Below, piece after piece: positions 33,679 through 42,951 of a DNA stretch of 64,000 bases. The stretch lies in contig BMQD01000015.1 of the NCBI GenBank assembly GCA_014647935.1, positions 169,431 to 233,430 of the forward strand, written 5' to 3'. Position 1 is the stretch's first letter; each line of letters begins with the position of its first letter. A model generated the notes under the pieces. It saw nothing but the letters and a program-made list of their open reading frames with translations, was not told the DNA's origin and made no database searches. Origin of the DNA: Planomonospora parontospora. GTDB taxonomy: Bacteria; Actinomycetota; Actinomycetes; Streptosporangiales; Streptosporangiaceae. The position numbers and the translations under genes are program-made.

Positions 33679-34011
33679 CGTCCGGCCCGGTCGGCCCCGC
33701 GCCTGCGCGGTGCGTGATCCGATTTCTCCCGGCCGGCCGACACCGGCCGTCGGACACTTCCCGCAAGCACAGTATGCCTGACCTGAAGGCATGTGTACCG
33801 GCGGCCCCGCTGCGGCATTCCGGCATCCGGTGTGCGCGTCGAAAGCCGATGGGGCCGCCGGTGACGGCCCGCAGAGCGATCGGGCCGACGCGACGACCGC
33901 CGGCATCGCCTGATAAGCGATAAATCGTCATGCCATTTTTTTATGCGCACTCCGGCCATCCGCATCCGGCTATTCGGTCTTCCCTTACGAAGGAAGGATT
34001 GGTATCGACGC
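33679..34011. other. intergenic region between precursor and tsrI
   Basis: About 330 bp without a convincing gene. It contains ATGCCT-N7-AGGCAT (33774-33792) and ATCGC-N7-GCGAT near 33905-33921, both inverted repeats. The 3' part (33930-34000) is AT-rich by the standard of the cluster and ends in AGGAAGGA (33991-33998). A separate promoter for tsrI-tsrU is likely here, but no hexamer pair stands out. Confidence 0.4.
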
Positions 34012-34767
34012 GTGCGAACCATAATTCTGGTCCACGGTCTCATGGGCACCGAGGATGTTCACTATGCGGGATGCCGGCGATGGTGGAGCCGCCCGGTCGT
34101 GGAAGTGCGGCTTCCCGGACACGGGGCCGAACCGGGAGTTCCCGAGCATCCGGCCGCTTCAGCGATTTCCCGCGTCAGAAAGTCCATTACCGATCAGTCG
34201 GAACCCCCCGTCGTCGTGGGACTCTCCTATCTGGGCGCCGCCGTGGCGTTTCATGCCGCGCGGAACGAACCGGGCGCGGTGGCCGGAGTCGTCATGGCGG
34301 GATACTCCTTCCTGGTCTCCCCCGACATGCTGACCCGCTGGCTGCAGGGCTTCACCGGCCTGGCGGCCCGCCAGCGGCGGGCCCGCGACCATTTCGCCGA
34401 TCTGCACGGCCGGAAGTGGGAGGACCTGCTCACCGCCACCTTCGACGAACTCGCCGACGGCTGCCTGAGCCTGCCCGGCCTCGACGATCTCCGGCGATTC
34501 GACGCCCCCCTCCAGCTGGTCAACGGCGCGCTGCTGCAGAACGAGCGCAGAGCGATCGAGCCGGCGGCGGCTTCGGGCGCCGACGTGACCGTGATCGCCG
34601 GAGCCGGACACGTCGTACCGGTGGACGCACCGCGGATGTTCACCGCAGCCGTCGAGGACTTCTCCGACCGCATCGACACCGAGTGCACCGTCTTTCACGA
34701 GCGGCGGCGCGCCGCGGCCCGGAGATCGTCCACCGACGCGTCCGTCGAGGAGGACGCCCGTGTCTGA
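34012..34767 (+). CDS. tsrI: TsrI-like alpha/beta hydrolase (leader cleavage and macrocyclisation)
   Basis: About 251 aa, alpha/beta-hydrolase fold: RTIILVHGLMGTED (oxyanion loop), VVEVRLPGHGAEPG, nucleophile strand PPVVVGLSYLGAAVAF, and VIAGAGHVVPVDAP with the catalytic His. In thiostrepton TsrI removes the leader and opens the quinaldic epoxide with the freed N-terminus, closing the second ring. The elbow is G-L-S-Y-L, without the usual final Gly. GTG at 34012 begins the first beta-strand; ATG at 33943 would add 23 residues but has no RBS. It overlaps tsrJ by 8 nt. Confidence 0.9.
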   Translation: MRTIILVHGLMGTEDVHYAGCRRWWSRPVVEVRLPGHGAEPGVPEHPAASAISRVRKSITDQSEPPVVVGLSYLGAAVAFHAARNEPGAVAGVVMAGYSFLVSPDMLTRWLQGFTGLAARQRRARDHFADLHGRKWEDLLTATFDELADGCLSLPGLDDLRRFDAPLQLVNGALLQNERRAIEPAAASGADVTVIAGAGHVVPVDAPRMFTAAVEDFSDRIDTECTVFHERRRAAARRSSTDASVEEDARV

Positions 34768-37408
34768 TCCAGGGATCGGCATCGCCGGATACGGCATCGC
34801 GCGCGTCTGCTCGCAACCGGTCAGCGTGGTGACCCGGCTCTCCGCCCCCAAGCTGGCCCGCCTCTGCGATGAGCTCGCCGACCTGCGACGCGACTGGCGG
34901 GACCGGGCCCCGCAGGTGGCCGACGGGCTCACCGCCGTGGTCCCGCTGCTGGGCGACCGTTTCCAGCGCCGGGAAGTCCTCGCGCTGAGACGGCGGCTGC
35001 ACCGCGCGGCGGACGTGCCCGCGGCCGAGATCGAGGCGGTCCTCCACCGCCCCGGCATGCCGGCCGTGCCCGGCGCCGCGGAACTGGGTGCGCTGGCCGC
35101 CCTCCGCGACGACCTGGTCCGCCGGCTGGAGGACGAGTACGGAGCCGCCCTCGACGCGGAGCAACGGGTGCTCGCCTCCCTGGTGCGCGACGGCTCCCTG
35201 AGGGCGGGAGCCCAGCTGAGCGCCGACGGCCTGCTGCACAACATGGATCGCTACGCCGACGCCGTGGCCGCCGGGAACGCCCGCGACAAGCGTGCCCGGG
35301 CGACCGAGTCGACCCTGGTCAACCTGGTGGCACGGAGCGCGCTCAAACCGTCTCCCTTCGGGAGGCTGGTTCACACCCACCCGATCGTCTTCGAGGACCG
35401 GAGCGCGTCCGGACAGGCTCCCCCCCTGCCCGGCACGGTCGCGCACCGCTCGGTCTGCCGCCTTCCCCGCCAGCTCGTGAACTGGGTCGAGCGCTGCCTC
35501 GCGGACCATCCCGGCCTCCGCTCCGCCGCCGTCCTGCGCCGGGCTCCCGTCGCGGGTTCCTCGGACAAGGGCGTCGTCTTCCTGGTCCGGGGCCGTGACG
35601 GCACCCACGAACCCGCCGCCAGGGAGCGGCTGGTCCGCGTTCCGCCCGATCCCGCCGTCGCGGAACTCCTCACGGTGCAGGCGGACGTCCCCGTCCCCGA
35701 GCGGGAGCTGCTGGCGAGGTTCGCCGCGCTTCCCGGGGAGAGCACCCGATCGGCCCGGTCCCGGCTGGACGCACTCATCGAGCGGGGTGTCCTGGCCCGC
35801 GACCTGGGCGTGGGCGAGCAGGCCGCCCATCCGATCACGCGGCTGACCGAACTGCTCCCTCCGGACTGCGAACCCCGGCTCCGGGAGTGCGCGACCGGGC
35901 TGGCCGCCGCCGAGTCCGCGTTCGAGAAAGCCGGCATAGACCGACGGCAGGAACTCATCGCCCGGATCCAGCGGCATGTCACCGACCTCGCCGACCTGTG
36001 CGGCGTCCCCACGCCACCGATCGAAGCGGCCAGAACGCTCATCTACGAGGACACCGTGGTGGCCGCCCCCCAGCCGCAGGACGGTCACCGATGGCGGCGG
36101 CACCTGCCGGCGCTGTCGCACTGGCACCGGCTGCTTCCGATCTTCGACGACGGCGCCCACGTACGGACGATCATCGCCGACCTGGTCCGGGAGGCGTTCG
36201 GGCCCGGCCCCCACCGCCTCCTCTCCCTGTTCACGGCGCTCTCCTCCGCCAAACTGCAGGAGCTGATCGCGCAGCGGCTCACCGACCTCTCCGCCCCGGT
36301 GCCGGCGCGGCTCCGGGACCTGCAGAACTCGGTGTTCGACCTGGCCGACGCCGGCGACGGCGTCGAATCGGTCGTCGACCCGCGGCGCGCGGCGGAGATC
36401 GCCGAGGATCTCCCGCCCTGGATCCCCCGATGGCCCAGGGTGAGCTGGCACGTCCAGCACCACACGTCAGCCGGGGAGGACCTGCTGGTCGTCAACGGGG
36501 GCGCGATCGGCTTCGGACGCGCCATCTCGAGGTTCCTGCCCGCCTACGCCGCGGTCGGCGACCAGGGGTTCACCGAGCTGGTCAAGCGGGAGATCGGCGG
36601 CGGCGACCTCGAATCGGCGCCCCTCACCGACCTCTCAGCCGTCCTCGGCATCAACGCCAACGTCCATCCCCCGCTCCTGGGCGCCCACCTGCGCTACCCC
36701 TGCTCCACCCCCGAGGAGTGGGACGGCGGCCGCGGGATCTCCCTGGAGGACTGCTGGGCCGAGGTCGACGCGGGCTCGGGGCGGCTCCTGCTCCGCAACG
36801 GCAGGGACGGCCGCCCGATGCGGTTCGTACCGCTGAACTTCCTGCTCAACGAGCTCGCCCCCCGGTTCTACCAGTTCCTCGGCTTCTTCAGTCTCGGCGG
36901 CATGGCCAACCTCGCGTGGTGGGACAGGGTCGACCAGCGCCGCGGCCCCTCGGACGGGGTGCGCCGGTATCCGCGCGTCCGGTCGGGGAGCCTGATCCTG
37001 GCCCGCCGCACCTGGAAGGTGCCCGCGCAGCTGCTTCCGGACCCCGCCGACCGGAGCGGCGCCTCCTCCTTCCGGGAGGTACGGCGGTGGCGGGACTCCC
37101 TGGGGCTGCCGGAGCGCGTCTTCTACCGGGGATTCACCCTGCCCGATCCGCTGGTCCCCATGTCGGAGGAGGAGCAGCACACCTGGACCAGGACGCTCGC
37201 CAGGTTCCCGACCTCCGCCGAGCGCAAGCCCACCTTCGTCGACTTCACCAGCGTCACCAGCGTCCGCGCCTGGCAGCGCACGCTGCGCCGCGGCCAGGGC
37301 CACATGACGTTCCAGGAATGCCTGCCGACGGTCGACGAGGTCCCGCGGGAGCACGGCGACCGCTTCACCCAGGAGTTCGTGATCGAGACGACCGAGGAGG
37401 ACCGGTGA
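34760..37408 (+). CDS. tsrJ: TsrJ-like LanB-type dehydratase (glutamylation domain)
   Basis: An 882-aa protein of the lantibiotic dehydratase N-terminal family. Signatures: LVNLVARSALKPSPFGRLVH, the conserved K-P-S/T-P-F motif near residue 195; WPRVSWHVQ; INANVHPPLLGAHLRYP; RPMRFVPLNFLLNELAPRFY; and KPTFVDFTSVTSV near the C-terminus. LanB N-terminal domains use glutamyl-tRNA to activate Ser/Thr side chains; the elimination half is separate here (tsrK). GTG at 34760 has GAGGAGGA upstream, and the stop overlaps the tsrK GTG by 4 nt. Confidence 0.93.
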   Translation: MSDPGIGIAGYGIARVCSQPVSVVTRLSAPKLARLCDELADLRRDWRDRAPQVADGLTAVVPLLGDRFQRREVLALRRRLHRAADVPAAEIEAVLHRPGMPAVPGAAELGALAALRDDLVRRLEDEYGAALDAEQRVLASLVRDGSLRAGAQLSADGLLHNMDRYADAVAAGNARDKRARATESTLVNLVARSALKPSPFGRLVHTHPIVFEDRSASGQAPPLPGTVAHRSVCRLPRQLVNWVERCLADHPGLRSAAVLRRAPVAGSSDKGVVFLVRGRDGTHEPAARERLVRVPPDPAVAELLTVQADVPVPERELLARFAALPGESTRSARSRLDALIERGVLARDLGVGEQAAHPITRLTELLPPDCEPRLRECATGLAAAESAFEKAGIDRRQELIARIQRHVTDLADLCGVPTPPIEAARTLIYEDTVVAAPQPQDGHRWRRHLPALSHWHRLLPIFDDGAHVRTIIADLVREAFGPGPHRLLSLFTALSSAKLQELIAQRLTDLSAPVPARLRDLQNSVFDLADAGDGVESVVDPRRAAEIAEDLPPWIPRWPRVSWHVQHHTSAGEDLLVVNGGAIGFGRAISRFLPAYAAVGDQGFTELVKREIGGGDLESAPLTDLSAVLGINANVHPPLLGAHLRYPCSTPEEWDGGRGISLEDCWAEVDAGSGRLLLRNGRDGRPMRFVPLNFLLNELAPRFYQFLGFFSLGGMANLAWWDRVDQRRGPSDGVRRYPRVRSGSLILARRTWKVPAQLLPDPADRSGASSFREVRRWRDSLGLPERVFYRGFTLPDPLVPMSEEEQHTWTRTLARFPTSAERKPTFVDFTSVTSVRAWQRTLRRGQGHMTFQECLPTVDEVPREHGDRFTQEFVIETTEEDR

Positions 37409-38403
37409 GCACGACGATCGGCACGGTTTGGTTGTCCTGCCATGTCTTCTACCACGGCGACACGGATCCGCTGCTGACGGACCTCCTCCTGCCCATGGTC
37501 GACGGGCTGCGCCAGGACGGACGCGTGCGACGCCACTTCTACCTGCGCCACTGGGAACGCGGCCCGCACGTCCGGCTCCGGCTGGAGGTGCGGCCGGAGC
37601 ACCGCGACGGGGTCCGCAGCGAGGTCGAGCGCAGGATCCGCGATCATCTACGGCGTGCTCCGGGCCCCGCCGACACCGACCCGGTGCGGCTGCGGGAGGC
37701 GCTTCACCACCTCAGCGAACTGGAGCACGGAACCGCCTCCGACGAGGAACTGCGCACACCCGAGCCGCCGAACACGGTCCGCTGGATCCGATACGAGCCC
37801 GAACTGGCCAAGTACGGAGGAGCGGAGGGCATGGAGATCGCCGAGGACGTCTTCCACGCCAGTTCGCTGCTGGCGGGGCAGGTGCTCCGGCTGGTCCGCA
37901 ACGACCGGACGCGCCTGGGGGTGTCCCTCCAGATGCTGCTGCTGGCCTCGCGGGCGCTGGGCCTCGGCGAAGAGGACCGGCTCGTCTTCCTGCGCTCCTA
38001 CCACGAGCGCTGGTCCGGCTACGTGGCCGACGAACGGCTTCTGGCCGCCTGGGACGAGCAGTACCGGCTCCAGCGCAGCACCTACACGTCGCTGATCGAG
38101 GACCTGGACGCGGGAAGACCCCTCGGCAAGGGGATCGGCGAGCGGTGGGAGCACGTGCTCGCCACGGCGATCGAACGCCTGCGCCCGCTCGTGGAGGCGG
38201 GGCGCACCTGGCCGGCCGAGGTCGACCGATCGGCGCCGCCCCTGGTCGCCCTGGCGACACTGACCAGCCAGTACCTGCACACGACCAGCAACAGGATGAA
38301 CGTCCGTCCGCAGGGCGAGTGCTTCGTCGCCTACCTGGCCCACCGAGCGGCGCGGGAGCAGACGCAGTCCATCCCGGCGCAGCCCGGTGCCGCCCGCTCA
38401 TGA
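37405..38403 (+). CDS. tsrK: TsrK-like split LanB elimination domain (SpaB_C type)
   Basis: A 332-aa thiopeptide-type SpaB C-terminal protein. Typical blocks: VWLSCHVFYHGDTDPLL at the start, RRHFYLRHWERGPHVRLRL, RYEPELAKYGG, and LHTTSNRMNVRPQGE near the C-terminus. It is expected to eliminate glutamate from the esters made by TsrJ to give Dha/Dhb in the core peptide. GTG at 37405 overlaps the tsrJ stop (GTGA). Followed by a second SpaB_C-like gene, tsrL, which has diverged to the ring-forming enzyme. Confidence 0.91.
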   Translation: MSTTIGTVWLSCHVFYHGDTDPLLTDLLLPMVDGLRQDGRVRRHFYLRHWERGPHVRLRLEVRPEHRDGVRSEVERRIRDHLRRAPGPADTDPVRLREALHHLSELEHGTASDEELRTPEPPNTVRWIRYEPELAKYGGAEGMEIAEDVFHASSLLAGQVLRLVRNDRTRLGVSLQMLLLASRALGLGEEDRLVFLRSYHERWSGYVADERLLAAWDEQYRLQRSTYTSLIEDLDAGRPLGKGIGERWEHVLATAIERLRPLVEAGRTWPAEVDRSAPPLVALATLTSQYLHTTSNRMNVRPQGECFVAYLAHRAAREQTQSIPAQPGAARS

Positions 38404-38414
38404 CAGGAAGCCCC

Positions 38415-39518
38415 ATGTCGACTGATGACCGGAAAGACCTCACCGTCAACGTTCCGTGGTCGGTGCAGGAAGACCTCCTCCTTGACGTGATCGCACCCGC
38501 GCTCGACGAGTCCGTGGAACTCGGCGAGACGGCGTCGTGGTTCTACCTCCGCGAGAACCACGGGAACCGGCCCTTTCTCCGGCTGCGCTTCGCGACCGGG
38601 AGCCCGTCGGTGGAACGCCGTCTCAAAGCGCGCATCCTGGAGCGCCTGGGATCCGTCCAGCACGAGAACCTGTTCGAACACCAGCCGTACAACAAGGAAC
38701 ACGACTGGCTCGGCGGCGGTGCGGGACTGGGGCTGGCCGAATCCTTCTGGACCGAGACCACGCCGCTCGCCCTGCACACCCTGCGCGCCACCCGCGGCGA
38801 CCGGACGCTCCGCCTCGCCGCCTCCTTCGACCTGCTCGTCTGCACCGGTGTGCTGCTCGCCCCCCGGCTGCCTCCGCCCATCGCGAAGTTCGGCCACAAG
38901 GCCGGCTACCTCTCCTACCTGGCGACGTTCGAGGGCTACATGCTGCTGATCCGGGATCCGGAGGGCACCCGGGCCAAGCACGCCCAGCGGTACGAGAAGA
39001 ACCGGGACGTGCTCCGGCCCCGGCTCCGCGAGCTGATCGAGGCCATGCGGGACCCCGAGGGCGACCTGGCCGATCTGCCGGAGACGGCCCGCGAGTGGGT
39101 GGTACGGCTGCGCGGGTACCTCCCGGCCATCCAGCAGGGATTCGACGAGGGCAGGTTCCATCTCTACGCCACCCCGCGGAAGGCGGAGAACGCCAAACTC
39201 GTCCCGTCGCCCGACGGCCTGTACCGCCGGCCGCAGGTCGAGTGGCTCGCGGACCTTCCCGAACCACCCGTCGCCGGTATCCACCGCGCCATCGCCGACA
39301 ACAAGTTCTACCAGGGCATGATCCGCGAGGACCGGCGGTTCCTCGCCTCCCGGCTGGCCCAGGCGTACACGAACTGGCACCTGTTCCGGTTGGGCTTCCT
39401 GCTCGCCGACCGCTACACGCTCTTCTACCTGATCTCCCGCGCGTTCGAGGAGGAGTTCGGCCTCGACGCGGCGGAGATGATCCGATCGGTCCACCCGGAG
39501 ACCGAGGTCGCCGGATGA
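38415..39518 (+). CDS. tsrL: TsrL-like [4+2] cyclase forming the central heterocycle
   Basis: A 367-aa protein distantly related to SpaB_C elimination domains: LTVNVPWSVQEDLLLDVIAP, SWFYLRENHGNRPFLRLRFA, KAGYLSYLATFEGYMLL, NKFYQGMIREDRRFLASRLA, and LADRYTLFYLISRAFEEEFG. In thiopeptides (TclM/TbtD type) this enzyme joins two Dha units by a formal aza-[4+2] cycloaddition. In the thiostrepton series the product ring is a dehydropiperidine. ATG at 38415 has AGGAAG 4 nt upstream; an in-frame ATG at 38400 overlaps the tsrK stop and would add 5 residues. Confidence 0.91.
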   Translation: MSTDDRKDLTVNVPWSVQEDLLLDVIAPALDESVELGETASWFYLRENHGNRPFLRLRFATGSPSVERRLKARILERLGSVQHENLFEHQPYNKEHDWLGGGAGLGLAESFWTETTPLALHTLRATRGDRTLRLAASFDLLVCTGVLLAPRLPPPIAKFGHKAGYLSYLATFEGYMLLIRDPEGTRAKHAQRYEKNRDVLRPRLRELIEAMRDPEGDLADLPETAREWVVRLRGYLPAIQQGFDEGRFHLYATPRKAENAKLVPSPDGLYRRPQVEWLADLPEPPVAGIHRAIADNKFYQGMIREDRRFLASRLAQAYTNWHLFRLGFLLADRYTLFYLISRAFEEEFGLDAAEMIRSVHPETEVAG

Positions 39519-41203
39519 CGGCCCTCGACACCGGCGCCCCGCCGTCCGGCGGCACGCCGCGGGCCGAACCGTTCGACGCCGCGCAGGTGGACGCCTTCGT
39601 GCACAGGCTCCGCGGCGGTTACGCGCAGGTCCACCCGGAGCACTGGCAGATCGACTGGAGGAGCATCCCCAGTCCCTTCCGCTGGTACGCCGATCTGCCC
39701 CGGATCGATCTCCCCCCGCTGTCGCGCGCCGCCGCGGCCGGCGGCACGGCCGCGGCGCGGGCGGTCGCGGCCGCGAGTCCGGCGGCGCGGCTCGGCGGGC
39801 TGCTCCAGGCCGCCTACGGGGTGACCGGAGTGCGGTGGTATCCCGAGGGGATCGCCAAGAGCAGTCCCGAAGAACCGACGCCGGTCCACCGCAACCCCCA
39901 CTACCAGCTCCGCCGGGCCGTACCCTCCGGAGGGGTCACCTACCCGGCCGAGTGCTACCTGGCCACCGAGGGCACTGAGGGCATCGAGGGCATCGAGGGG
40001 ACTGACGGCCTGGACGCCGGGCTGTACCACTACGACGCGGTACGCCACGCGCTGGCGGTGCTGTCCACGGGGTCGCCTCCCGCGGGGCTCGCTCCCCCTC
40101 GGGGAGCCGTCCGCGTCGTCCTCACGCAGCCGCTCTGGAAGAACTACTTCAAGTACGGGGACTTCTCCTACCGGCTCGGCGCGATGGACACCGGAGCGGT
40201 CGTCGGCCAGTTCGCGCTCTGCGCCCGCTCCATGGGCCTGGCCTGCAGGGTGACCTTCAGCACCGACGAGCGGCTGCTGCTGGGCCTTCTGGGGCTGGAC
40301 TCCGAGGAGGAGGCCGCCCCGGCCGTGCTCGACGTCGCCGTGGGGGGCACCGGCCGCGGGCCGCGGCGGGCTTCCGCGGACGCCGCCGGAGCGCTCGCGG
40401 CCGACCGGCCGCGCTGGCTGGGCGCCTCCACAGCCCCCGGCCCGGACACCGGCACCCGCCGCATGCACGCCGCCTGCCTGGCGGCCGGCCGGCCCGGACG
40501 GCCGATCGATCTCCCTCCCGTCGCGCTGGAGACACCGGAGGGGGACCCGGGGGTCGAGCTGCCCGCCGTACCCGCGCAGCCGCTCTCCGCGGCCGAGTCC
40601 TGGACGCGGTCGGCGCTGGGAGAGCAGCTCCGCGGCACGCCGATCGCCCTCGGCGTCCTGTCCGGGTGGCTGACCGAGACCCTCGCCCCGATGGACTGCG
40701 ACGTCCCGGGGAACGAGAACCGCCTGTCCCATCCCCGCTGCGTGCTGCTCGTCCGGTCCGTGCCGGGAGTACCCGCGGGAGCCTATCTGCCGGATCGGGA
40801 CGGCAGGCGGCTCTCCCGTCTCGCCGAGGGGGACTTCGGGCCCCTGGTCCAGCGGAGCATGTTCGCGAACTACATGAACGTCGGGCAGGCCCCGCTGGTC
40901 GCCGTCATGGTCGGCGCGGCCGAACCGCACCGCGGCGCCGGAGGCCCGGTCGCCTACCGCGTGCAGCACCTCCTGGCGGGAGTCCTCGCCCAGCGGCTCT
41001 CGGTGTGCGCGGCCCGCGACGGCATGTCCGCCCACCCGGTGCTGGGCTTCGTCAGCGGTCTGCTCGACGACGCGATCGGGCTGGCCCGCCGGCGCCTGAC
41101 GTCCCTGCTGCTGGTCGCCGTGGGCGGTTACCGGCGGGGCCTGTACCTGGAGAACAGCCTGAACCCGTCCGCCGGGGCGGCGCGTACCGGAGGTGGGAGA
41201 TGA
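39515..41203 (+). CDS. tsrM: TsrM-like SagB-type nitroreductase-fold azoline dehydrogenase
   Basis: A 562-aa FMN-dependent dehydrogenase of the SagB/ThcOx type. Features: HRNPHYQLRRAVPSGGVTYP, typical of the SagB start of the FMN domain; PLWKNYFKYGDFSYRLGAMD; FALCARSMGLACRVTFS; and a second NfnB-like segment, SMFANYMNVGQAPLVAVMVG. It oxidises thiazolines to thiazoles. A short loop has a tandem EGIEGIEG-type repeat (DNA about 39968-40005). ATG at 39515 overlaps the tsrL stop by 4 nt. In some literature TsrM instead means the tryptophan methylase, here called tsrT. Confidence 0.91.
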   Translation: MTALDTGAPPSGGTPRAEPFDAAQVDAFVHRLRGGYAQVHPEHWQIDWRSIPSPFRWYADLPRIDLPPLSRAAAAGGTAAARAVAAASPAARLGGLLQAAYGVTGVRWYPEGIAKSSPEEPTPVHRNPHYQLRRAVPSGGVTYPAECYLATEGTEGIEGIEGTDGLDAGLYHYDAVRHALAVLSTGSPPAGLAPPRGAVRVVLTQPLWKNYFKYGDFSYRLGAMDTGAVVGQFALCARSMGLACRVTFSTDERLLLGLLGLDSEEEAAPAVLDVAVGGTGRGPRRASADAAGALAADRPRWLGASTAPGPDTGTRRMHAACLAAGRPGRPIDLPPVALETPEGDPGVELPAVPAQPLSAAESWTRSALGEQLRGTPIALGVLSGWLTETLAPMDCDVPGNENRLSHPRCVLLVRSVPGVPAGAYLPDRDGRRLSRLAEGDFGPLVQRSMFANYMNVGQAPLVAVMVGAAEPHRGAGGPVAYRVQHLLAGVLAQRLSVCAARDGMSAHPVLGFVSGLLDDAIGLARRRLTSLLLVAVGGYRRGLYLENSLNPSAGAARTGGGR

Positions 41204-42951
41204 CCGGCACCCCGCTGCGCCTGCGTACCGACGCCTACTACGTCCCGGTGCCGGAGGGGGTGTGGATCCGCACCACGGACGGCTCGTTCACCCTGATCGG
41301 GAAGACGGTCGCGACCTGGGTGGAGAAGCTCGCCCCTCTCCTGGACCGCGGCGTCGTGCCCGACGAGCTCCTCCGTGCCCTCCGCCCGGACCAGGCGGAT
41401 TTCGTGGGCACGCTGCTGCGGACGCTGGAGCAGCGCAGGGTGCTGCTCCGGAGTCCCGCCGAGGACGTACCGGAGGACTCGCCGCTCGTCGGCGCCTTCC
41501 CCCAGCAGGTCGAGTTCCTGCGGCACTTCACCGTCGATCCCGCGGCGGGCCTCGGACGCGTCCGGGCGCACCCGCTGGCGGTGGTCGGCCCCGCCGACCG
41601 GGCCGGGCCGCTCGCCGCGGCGCTGATGGAGACCGGTTTCGGTGACATCGCGATGCCGGACGCGGCCGCGGACACGGACCTGAGGGAACTCGCGGACGAC
41701 CTGGCACACCGGGCGGTTCCGGTGCACCTGTCCGGCGCGGAGGCCGGCCTCCGCGGCCGGACCCTCGTCGGGCTGTTCCCCGCGGGGGCCGAGGACGACG
41801 CCTGGCGGTTCCTGGCCCGCGCCGAGTCGACGGACGGCGCTGCCTGGGCAGGACTCGTCCGGGGTCAGGCACTGCTGCTGAAAGGCCAGGTGCCGCGCTC
41901 GGGGCACGCGTGCGTGCGCTGCGCCTGGCGGCGGCTCGCACACCAGGCCGTGGACCTGCCTCCGGCGGACCGTCTCGGGCACGTTCCGGTGTCGGTGGCC
42001 GCCGCCGTGATCGCGCAGGAGCTGTTCCGGCATGTCGCCGCGCGCGACGACTCGGTTCTGGGCGAGGGCGTGGTGGTCGATCTGACCCGGCTCAGCATCT
42101 GGCGTACGGAGATCGATCCGGACCCCGGCTGCCCCGGCCACGGAGTCCACGCCGGCTCGGCACATCCCGGGATCCCCCCGCGGCCTCCCCGCAGGACGGC
42201 GTTCCCCGAATCCGTCTTCGGCGCGCGGTGCTTCGGCCCGTTGCTGTCCTGCGCGCCGGAGCAGCTGCCGCAGTCCCCGCTCACGGCGCTGCGGGTGCGG
42301 TGCAACCCTCCCGGGCGCACCGAGCCGGTCGGTTCGGGCAGCGGCCCGGTCGTCGTGGCGGAGACGATGTCCGACGCCCGGGCCGAGGCCGCGCTCATCG
42401 CGGTCGAGTCGGCGCTCCCCGCGGCGGAGGGCACCGTCGTGGGAGCGGGCCGTGAGAGCGGTGAGGCGCTCGCCCGGGCCCTGCTCCGCTGGGCCGACAC
42501 GGGACTGGCCGGTACGGGGCCGGGCGACACGGCGCCGGGCGGCACGGGACTGGGCGACACGGCGCCGGAGGGCGTGCCCGCGACAGACCGGACCGTCCTC
42601 TCGGAGCGGGCGCGCGGGCTCGCCGGACTGGCCGGGACCGACCACGCGCTGCGGAGCGAACGCCATCCGAGCGGCCTGTGGCGGGCCTGGACCGATCGCG
42701 ACGTGATGCGCACCGGTTTCGATCCCGCGCAGGCGCAGGAGCGCGCCCTGATGGCCGCGCTGGCGCTGGAGCAGTTCGGGCCGGATGACGGCGCGCATGC
42801 CGTACCGGCTTGGACGGGAGCGGTCCCCGAGGAGGGGACCGTCCGGGACGTCGCCGCCGCGCTCGGCCTGAGTTGGTCCGTCGCCGCGTTGCCGCCCTTG
42901 GTCTCCGGTCGGCTGACAGGGGTCGTCCTGGCTCCCGGAGCAGGCAGGTGA
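41200..42951 (+). CDS. tsrN: TsrN-like leader-binding partner of the YcaO cyclodehydratase
   Basis: A 583-aa protein resembling ocin-ThiF-like F proteins. The N-terminal ~85 residues fit a RiPP recognition element: YYVPVPEGVWIRTTDGSFTL, then IGKTVATWVEKLAPLLD, then FVGTLLRTLEQRRVLL. A Rossmann-like middle follows (HPLAVVGPADRAGPLAAAL), with a CVRCAWRRL Cys pair. It would bind the TsrH leader and deliver it to TsrO. A low-complexity loop (TGLAGTGPGDTAPGGTGLGD) comes from tandem DNA repeats near 42500-42565. ATG at 41200 overlaps tsrM, and the stop overlaps tsrO by 4 nt. Confidence 0.87.
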   Translation: MTGTPLRLRTDAYYVPVPEGVWIRTTDGSFTLIGKTVATWVEKLAPLLDRGVVPDELLRALRPDQADFVGTLLRTLEQRRVLLRSPAEDVPEDSPLVGAFPQQVEFLRHFTVDPAAGLGRVRAHPLAVVGPADRAGPLAAALMETGFGDIAMPDAAADTDLRELADDLAHRAVPVHLSGAEAGLRGRTLVGLFPAGAEDDAWRFLARAESTDGAAWAGLVRGQALLLKGQVPRSGHACVRCAWRRLAHQAVDLPPADRLGHVPVSVAAAVIAQELFRHVAARDDSVLGEGVVVDLTRLSIWRTEIDPDPGCPGHGVHAGSAHPGIPPRPPRRTAFPESVFGARCFGPLLSCAPEQLPQSPLTALRVRCNPPGRTEPVGSGSGPVVVAETMSDARAEAALIAVESALPAAEGTVVGAGRESGEALARALLRWADTGLAGTGPGDTAPGGTGLGDTAPEGVPATDRTVLSERARGLAGLAGTDHALRSERHPSGLWRAWTDRDVMRTGFDPAQAQERALMAALALEQFGPDDGAHAVPAWTGAVPEEGTVRDVAAALGLSWSVAALPPLVSGRLTGVVLAPGAGR

